A stretch of DNA of 64,000 nucleotides from Asterias rubens (lineage: Eukaryota > Echinodermata > Asteroidea > Forcipulatida > Asteriidae): positions 16,205,195 to 16,269,194 of the forward strand of contig NC_047068.1 in the NCBI RefSeq assembly GCF_902459465.1. Reading direction: 5' to 3'. Shown here piece after piece: positions 57,530 through 64,000 of this stretch. Both the position numbers and the translations under genes were made by a program. The notes beneath the pieces are model-generated. The model had not been told where the DNA came from and ran no database searches. It saw only the letters and a list, made by a program, of their open reading frames with translations. Position 1 is the stretch's first letter; every line of letters starts with the position of its first letter.

Positions 57530-58534
57530 AGACACCATGCATGGAGAACAAATTTCAACCTGAGTGATTGCATTTGTGCAATAAATGATAATCAAAACTT
57601 CCTTCTGAAAAGTTCCCGTATGGCGCCACTATTCTAGAAACTATAAGTATAAGGCTCCCCCCCCCCCCCCCCCCCGTGAGCCTATTAAAAATTAGGGTAT
57701 AATATTTTGGGCCTCCTTACGCTATCTATACGTTTCTCAAATCAGCGTTGATAGGTGAAAGTTTTACGACTGAAGTTTCTTTTGTACTACACCATTAAAA
57801 CTTTCCCCACATACTCAATATACATTCATTTGCTTGCATTTCCTTTTTGTCGAGTGAAATTACAAAAAAAACGTCAAAAAAAGCAATTTTCTGCTTGGTA
57901 CTCACTGTTGTTTTTCTGCTGCATCGCTGTTTTTTGCGTGAACGGCAGGTATTATTGTAAACAAGCGCGTGCACTGCCACACAGGTTTGTAACGCCCCTT
58001 TCACAGAATGGTTTAGTCCAACTTGGCCACGGCTCGGCAGTTCGTCGATCTACGTGTAGTAGGCTGGTGCCCGATTATAAAGCGCGGATATACATGCGCG
58101 GTGTGCTTTGAATTGTGGGTAGTCGGACCCCTCTGTTTTCTGTGCGTTTTAATAGCTATTGCGCTGGGAACCGCTCGTCTCGAAAAAGTGGTACAACCTC
58201 GAACACCTCAACTCGTGCATGTACTTGCAAAACCTCGAAACTCGTAGGTATAAGGTTGAATTATTTGGTATTCACTGCGCCTGCGTCGTTTACAAGAGAT
58301 TTTATGTGCGTCGGTTATGTCCGTCAGTGGTGCGTCATTTTCCGCAATTGGTAAGTCCAAAAATCGTTCATAGGACCATCCAAATCTGCAACAAGTGTGT
58401 GTAAATTTTTTGACTCGGGGTGGGTCTTTGGACACGCAAATCCGACTCACAACCATGGACAGTGACGCACCCTCCCCGGGGTCCTGTAGTGCGTCTTACA
58501 ATTGATTAGCTTAAAAAGGCCTACCTCTCCATGG
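57530..58534. other. Intergenic, CpG-richer patch at 57950-58500, possible promoter region
   Basis: 57656-57675 is a C run. 57950-58500 is richer in CG dinucleotides than its surroundings (aacaagcgcgtgcac, aaagcgcggatatacatgcg, gcctgcgtcgttt). 'aattggtaagt' near 58348 is a strong splice-donor match, and ATGGACAGTGACGCACCC (58454) has an ACC Kozak context. No exon can be proven. Confidence 0.35.
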
Positions 58535-58538
58535 TTAA

Positions 58539-59089
58539 AGTCACCTGGAAATAGAATTTTTTTTCTTTCAAACATAAGAGTATGATTACAAACAATAAAA
58601 CTATTTTTTTAGTAATTGTTTGTCACGATTTATATGTTTAAAAAAATATATAAAGTTGTTTGGGGGGCTGACTCCGCCTACCCCTTTTGTGACGTCAATC
58701 GAGGCAGACTTTGCCTGCAATGCGTATAGTAAACACACGTGCAAAGTACATGTACGTCCAAGTCGTGAGTTGGTACATTTCAAAAAGTGTTTTCAGCAGC
58801 AATACACCTGGTCGGCATTGCCGGGGAAAAAAAAAAACGTACAAACTCACGACTTGGTCCGTACATGTACTTTGCAATTGTGTTTACTCTACGCATTACA
58901 GGCAAAGTCTGCCTCGATTGACGTCACGAACAGCGCCCTCTCGGGTCGGGGTCTACTCTTAAATTTGTAAATAACATAAGAACTGATTTTTTAAAACCTT
59001 AGTTAACTGTTTATTTACATTCCACTCATCAAAACACATATATTAGTGACAAAAGCTTTATTTTGAAAAAATACCACTTCCAGGTGACT
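58539..59089. mobile_element. TTAA-flanked element (type D) carrying a large palindrome
   Basis: Flanked by TTAA at 58535-58538 and 59090-59093. Terminal repeats are AGTCACCTGGAA and its inverse. Inside, 58690-58775 and 58839-58926 are long inverted arms (about 85 bp, few mismatches), each ending in a full TGACGTCA. The arms also share 'gaggcagactttgcctg' and 'gcaaagtacatgtac'. No transposase. Confidence 0.88.
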
Positions 59090-59446
59090 TTAAGATGTAA
59101 CACCAGGTATGAAATTGTACTCAAGGTAGATTTTGTTGCTAAAACATTATGATTTTGGGGACATTCCGATGGACTATCCATCACAGTAATATATTGGTAT
59201 GGTGTTTCCAACATCATATGAAGCCCGGAGAAGGAGTTAAAACAGATCGTTAGTGAGGTGACGTGTCAGTGTAGTGGGATAGCTTGTGAAAACTTCTCAA
59301 AATACGGGGGCATTATGGAAGGCTCCATTAGGATGTATACATTTTCTACAAACAAATTACATGTAGGGCTACATTTGTAGGCGTTACCTATTCCAACAAA
59401 CACTTTTTAAATACTTTTTTTTTTAAATGCAATTTAATTTTTCCAG

Positions 59447-59486
59447 GAAGAAGATCTTTGAATGGTTTCCAAAACTAACAATAAAG
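59447..59486 (+). other. Possible 40-nt internal exon of an unidentified gene
   Basis: A strong acceptor (pyrimidine-rich run then 'tttttccag') and an ideal donor (AAG|GTAAGT) bracket 40 bases. Only one phase is open: KKIFEWFPKLTIK, needing an upstream exon that ends two bases into a codon. I do not recognise the peptide. It could be chance, since splice-like pairs are common in AT-rich DNA. Confidence 0.25.
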
Positions 59487-59498
59487 GTAAGTACTATT

Positions 59499-60614
59499 CA
59501 GTGTTCTCCACACATGTAAATTGGGAGGGCGGGCCGCCCTCCTAAAATTTAGGTCGCCCTGCCAAAGAATTGGCCGCCCTGCTAAAATTATTGGCCGCCC
59601 TGCCCAAAAAAAAGATAAAGAGACTATTTTTAGACTGCATTTAATAAGATCAAACGAGTACATGACAAGCCAAAACCGACTTCAAATCAACAGCATCAGA
59701 AATGCGATCGTAAACAAACGTTAAAACACGATGTACACACGGCCACATGGTTCGTATGCCGAGTGCATCAACTAACCATGCACACACCACGCACACAATA
59801 CCGTAGACGTCGCCAAGACCATGGGAATACCCACTGCATGCATAGTGCATAAACAGTCCGCACGCAGTGATTGGCCGTTGATAGACTCAAACACAATACG
59901 CACGTTCACAAACTGAGAAAGAATTGCCACACAGTGTGCCGCACGCATGTACAGAATGGTGCATTGTACATGTACAGCCTCGAAGCGTATTCAAACATGT
60001 CGACTTTCGCTCATTGAGGGCGTGCGCGATGCGGGGCAAAGTTCATTGATAAATAAATTGTTTGGTGCGTTACCGATCGTTGAATTTTGATTATTTTATT
60101 GCAAACGAAGTTATTAACGACGGAACCGCTAATTACTAATTCATGAAAATGGTTTTGGATGGAAAAAGTATTAACCTGGGCCATAATTTGGGGATAAGAT
60201 CGTCCAAAAATCGTCAAAAAATTTGGATTTTGGGTTTGTTTTTCCGTTTTGAAAATTGCACACGAAGGCCGTCCGATCACTCGCTTTCTAAATTCCGACG
60301 TGCGGCATGCCGATCATCCCTTTGAGGTTATTGGCGCGGCGCACAAAGCAAAATGTAGAACAAATTGTAGTTTTGATTTAGTTTTTAAAATAAGGTAGTT
60401 CCGACCGAAATGGATGTCAATCAATAGGTAGCGTTGTCGGGCCCAGGGGTAATTACACTTTATTTTAAGAAAATTGTTTTCTCAAGCATTTGTTGCTTTC
60501 ACGTCCGCTGACGTCATATCAAAATGGGCGCCATTTTTATTACGCAATATTGACGGGCGCGATTTTGATTACGTCATGCCGCCCTCCTAAAAAAAAAGTC
60601 TGTGGAGAACACTG
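59499..60614. mobile_element. Non-autonomous DNA transposon with CAGTGTTCTCCACA ends
   Basis: Terminal inverted repeats CAGTGTTCTCCACA (59499-59512; inverse ends at 60614) are followed on both sides by GGAGGGCGG. The flanks show a 5-bp duplication, CTATT. The left interior has three to four 'gccgccctgc' direct repeats. No transposase ORF was found in 1116 bp. The superfamily is uncertain; CAGTG-type ends recall hAT, but 8-bp duplication is not seen. Confidence 0.82.
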
Positions 60615-63165
60615 CTATTAATGTCATCCCTCTGTACCCGAACTGTGATTTTAGAAAAATAGTTTGAATGACATACATATATTTGATAGAATGAATACCA
60701 ATTTTCAGTTAGAACAGGGGCAGAAGGCATTTGCCTGTGGGTTCAGATCAAATCAGATTGCCTTCAAACAAAACCCCGTGGGACATAATTTCAAAAAACC
60801 TGTTATCCCTAGTACCACCATCAGCTGTCCCGAATTTCAGTCATTCCCTAAAATGTTTCTGCTAAGCAGAACCACCCTAACTCACTTAGGGGTAGTCATT
60901 ACATGGTGCTACCGCAAACCTTTCCATTAGCTACGTTTTGTTCTTATAAAATTTGCTGGATACCTTGATTGCAACAGACTTTGATTTGAGTTGACTGCCA
61001 AGTGCAGTAACTTACAAAAATGTAGACCAATTGATAATTTGTTCTTGATTTAAACAATTTGGCATGTTACATGTACAACATAATGCATTGTCTGCGGCAT
61101 TTGCAAAAGTTTGTGTATGTTTTCATTCTTAAACAGCATCATCTGTCAAAAATTGTTTTATTTTTTTAATTAGCCAACTCCCAAAAGGTTTCAACAAAAT
61201 TTAACAACCTGTATTATAAAAATGGTTTCAATCGACAACGAGTGGGGACAGTTTCTACTGGCTGTGATAGTTTCAAGTATTCATCAATAGGAATGCTAAT
61301 AATATTCAATTAGCTATACTACACAATGTACCTGCTATTTATAGTTTTTAGATTCTTTGTCTTCCATTTCGTTGATCAATTGACGATTGAAATGTCAACC
61401 GAACTGAGGTTATTTCATAGGTTTAAAATTCAAAAACAGAATAACCTTTTGTGAAAACCTTAAGAGTCTAGTATTGTAATCAAGTGTTTTATCAAGTTTC
61501 AAGAGAAGAGTTATCATGGGTAAAATTTTGATACTCCACAAAAAAGAAAAGAAATGTACATATTTCTAAGACTCAAGGTGAACATTTAAACATAAATAAC
61601 ACAGTGAAGAATTATTATTCAATTGAAATCAACACAAAACCAACATGAGTTTTACAAACACCTCTAGTCTGGCATCAGGTCTTCGGTCCAAACATGACAA
61701 CCAGTGTAAAATTGGAGGCTTGCAAGACGCGCACAGCATAATGTGTTTCCACCCTGATTAGTAATGGGCTTGTCAAGAATTTGGATGATGCATTAGTTTT
61801 TATGGTTTAATATTGTTTTTTTGCCAGAGTTGCATTCCATGTGAATAGGATTCATCTTCATTTTTTGTTATATAGTCGTCAGACTCAGAAGCCAACTGAA
61901 CCAGTGGGCTAATTCAGCTTGCCATGTCATTAGCAGAGCTGCCAGTTCTCCCCGATTCTACAGAAAGGTCACTATTAATAAACCAATCTCCATGTTCTGA
62001 AAATTTGGAAATCAATCTCCCTGAGTTGAGTTAAATGTAATTCTAAATGTCTCCTCCCTGATTGTTGTACAACAAAATCTCCCCGATTGCAAAATTCTGG
62101 TCCAAGAAACATTTTGAGCTACAAGCCCTGGGGTCTTGTAGATGTTTAACTCTTAATTCGAGCCCTGCTTTTATAATGGCATCTAGGCATTCTTCTAGAC
62201 ATACTTCTACAAGTATGTAAAAATGTTGGTGTTTAGTTCCAATCCAAACAACTGTATTAAACATGGTAAAACTTTACATTTCGGAAGCAGTGAATTTGCC
62301 AGCCAGAGCACTTGTCATTTTTTGGGGGATAATTTTTCCCTGGCCTCATTTGCATTTTACTAGCATTTGGGCGAGTGGACCAAGTGCAGAAGTGTTCATG
62401 GAGAACACTGATGTAATATCCCAAAGAGATGCACGGCTCTGAAAAGAGCCAGTAGCGTAACTCTTTCAATCTTGGGAGGTTTTTGTGATAGAATTATGGG
62501 GTATCTCTTAAGAGGAGTTGTGCTAGCCGTTTGGGTTTGGGCCGTCTTCTCTTACTGCGTAATGAAGATGCTCACAGACTACTTGTGTTGATCAGAGTAT
62601 ATAACTGTTCAACAAAAAGTTGAGTGGTTACACCGCCGGCTGCTTTCCGAGCCTCCGCAAGTCTTATTAGAGATGTTTAAACAGTCCTACCGCCAACCTG
62701 ATGTTTACATTGGTACAATAGTTTGTATTTCTAACTACGACACGTTTATGTTACGCTACAGGAATGTGTGTTTTTCTTTTCTGTGAATTTGGCAAGCCTG
62801 GACAAGTCAATAGAATTCAAAGTAATATTTGATTAGAATGCTTGTCAGAAAATTTAGTGTCGCCACCCCCTTCTGATATCGTATTTATCTCATCACAGCA
62901 ATTTTAGCATTTCCATTCAACTTGGCCACCACTAGAAAAAAATGAAGAATATTGCAGGCACTGCAGTTTTCACGTGACACAATTATCAGCCTGTGAAATT
63001 CCAAGTTCCCTTTTTTTTTAAGGAAACAAGAAAAACAAGTACTTTTTTTTATTTACCCATTATTAACTATAGATTGGGGTATGCATGATCCCACAAAGCA
63101 ATTGTACATAATGGGAAACTTTAGACTATCTGCCAATCACCAAGAGAGGGCGCTCTTCACCAGGT
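60615..63165. other. Intergenic region with a possible repeat fragment, no gene seen
   Basis: 61915-62160 has a series of 'ctccc(c/t)gatt' words and 'agctgccagttctcccc', likely a decayed DNA element. The rest has no supported ORF or RNA gene. Confidence 0.45.
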
Positions 63166-63322
63166 AATAGACCTTATCGCAAATACCAATGCGCAAGCGC
63201 AGACTGTTGAATGAGGTGCATTGTGGGATATATATGGATCAAATTTGGATACCAGCTAGACCACAATGCACCTAATTCCAAGCTTTACGCGCGCGCCCCT
63301 GTAATTGGGAAAAGGTCTATGT
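63166..63322. mobile_element. Small foldback-like element
   Basis: 'atagacctta' near 63168 and 'aaggtctat' near 63312 are inverted ends. 'gaggtgcattgtggga' and 'ccacaatgcacct' are a second inverted pair inside. GC-rich 'tacgcgcgcgcccc' lies near the right end. Confidence 0.7.
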
Positions 63323-63846
63323 CAACAACTTAGGAATAGGAGAAGCTTGAGTGACGGTCACTGACAGCAAATACCTTGTGTTTTGCGTGTTTTTGATTTT
63401 GTATTTTAGATTTAGCCAAACTGTATTTTGTATTTCATAACACATTGCCAGCATAAACCAAACTGTTCTGGAACAGGACATACTGGACACGAGTTCCCCA
63501 AGGATAACAAGCGGTGTGCATGCGTTTTGGGGAGTGTTTCTTCTAGGGTATAGCAAAAATTCCAAAATGCTGACCTACCAAAACTTGAGAAGAAATCTGA
63601 AGTTTAGTTGTATGACAATATATCTGATTTAATTTTCAAGAGGCTGAGAGACTTCTAAATATTTTTTGAGTATTTTTGAATTTTTAGCATTTACCATTGT
63701 TTGCTATAGGAGTTGTGCGCCTTTACCTGGTAGGTCTGCTGTCCTCTAGTGGCAGAGCTTTCAAAAAGTCTCCCATTGCAGTTCTCAAATTTACAACAAA
63801 CAAATAATAATAATCAGTACAAGTACAATAGTACATGGTGTAGGTC
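63323..63846. other. Intergenic, no gene seen
   Basis: AT-rich. 'ctgtcctctagtggcag' at 63740 is another CTCF-like word. No supported ORF. Confidence 0.4.
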
Positions 63847-64000
63847 CAATTTTTGTAGATCGGCTAAGCAGATAATGTATATTTGCTTAGAGAATACAAT
63901 TTTTGTAGATCGGCTAAGCAGATAATGTATATTTGCTTAGAGAATACAATTTTTGTAGATCGGCTAAGCAGATAATGTATATTTGCTTAGAGAATACAAT
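63847..64000. repeat. Perfect 50-bp tandem repeat running off the right edge
   Basis: 'ttttgtagatcggctaagca' starts at 63851, 63901 and 63951; the three 50-bp copies are identical. Each contains an inverted pair CTAAGCA and TGCTTAG separated by 13 bases. Perfect identity suggests a young, perhaps long, array. Confidence 0.95.

Noticed and set aside
58208..58970. Several overlapping 60-116-codon frames on both strands
   Set aside because: They arise from palindromic sequence that reads similarly in both directions and from the CpG-rich patch; no family match.

Overview
The window looks like a nuclear chromosome segment from a marine invertebrate deuterostome. An echinoderm, probably a sea star, fits best. 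The support is spliced genes with GT-AG introns, a ciliary dynein gene, and families of tRNA-derived SINEs and foldback/TTAA miniature transposons of the kind abundant in echinoderm genomes. The species is an inference; no sequence search was possible.

Three protein genes can be rebuilt exon by exon. (1) The 5' end of DNAI2, an outer-dynein-arm intermediate chain, lies on the minus strand at 416-1455 and runs off the left edge. (2) A complete six-exon canopy gene (CNPY3/CNPY4 co-orthologue, an ER saposin-like chaperone ending in KDEL) lies on the plus strand at 32908-43229. (3) A complete six-exon PSMD10 (gankyrin) gene lies on the minus strand at 50070-55308. They have no obvious functional link. 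A possible 40-nt internal exon at 59447-59486 hints at a fourth, unidentified transcription unit on the right.

Most of the rest is repeats. 1.5-8.9 kb holds foldback elements and a diverged local duplication. 8.9-19.3 kb is one satellite block: a ~207-bp tandem repeat, then a ~101-bp satellite with about 90 monomers, nested higher-order duplications, and a flank that occurs twice. 19.9-23.7 kb holds SINEs and TTAA miniature elements, including a SINE interrupted by a small poly(A)-tailed retrocopy. 23.94-29.37 kb is a 56-bp minisatellite of about 97 copies with strong G/C strand bias. 43.85-44.5 kb is a 129-bp tandem repeat. 54.3-59.1 kb is dense in hairpin-forming elements. The right edge enters a perfect 50-bp tandem repeat.

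The most unusual material is structural. The 101-bp satellite shows its own history (ancestral long monomers at the left edge, internal dimer structure, recent 498-, 903- and 1076-bp block duplications, and a microhomology junction). At least four TTAA-flanked miniature transposon types are present, three of them sharing an internal core. A large palindrome carries a full TGACGTCA site at each end. I found no CRISPR array, operon, rRNA gene or free-standing tRNA gene. I saw no new protein system.
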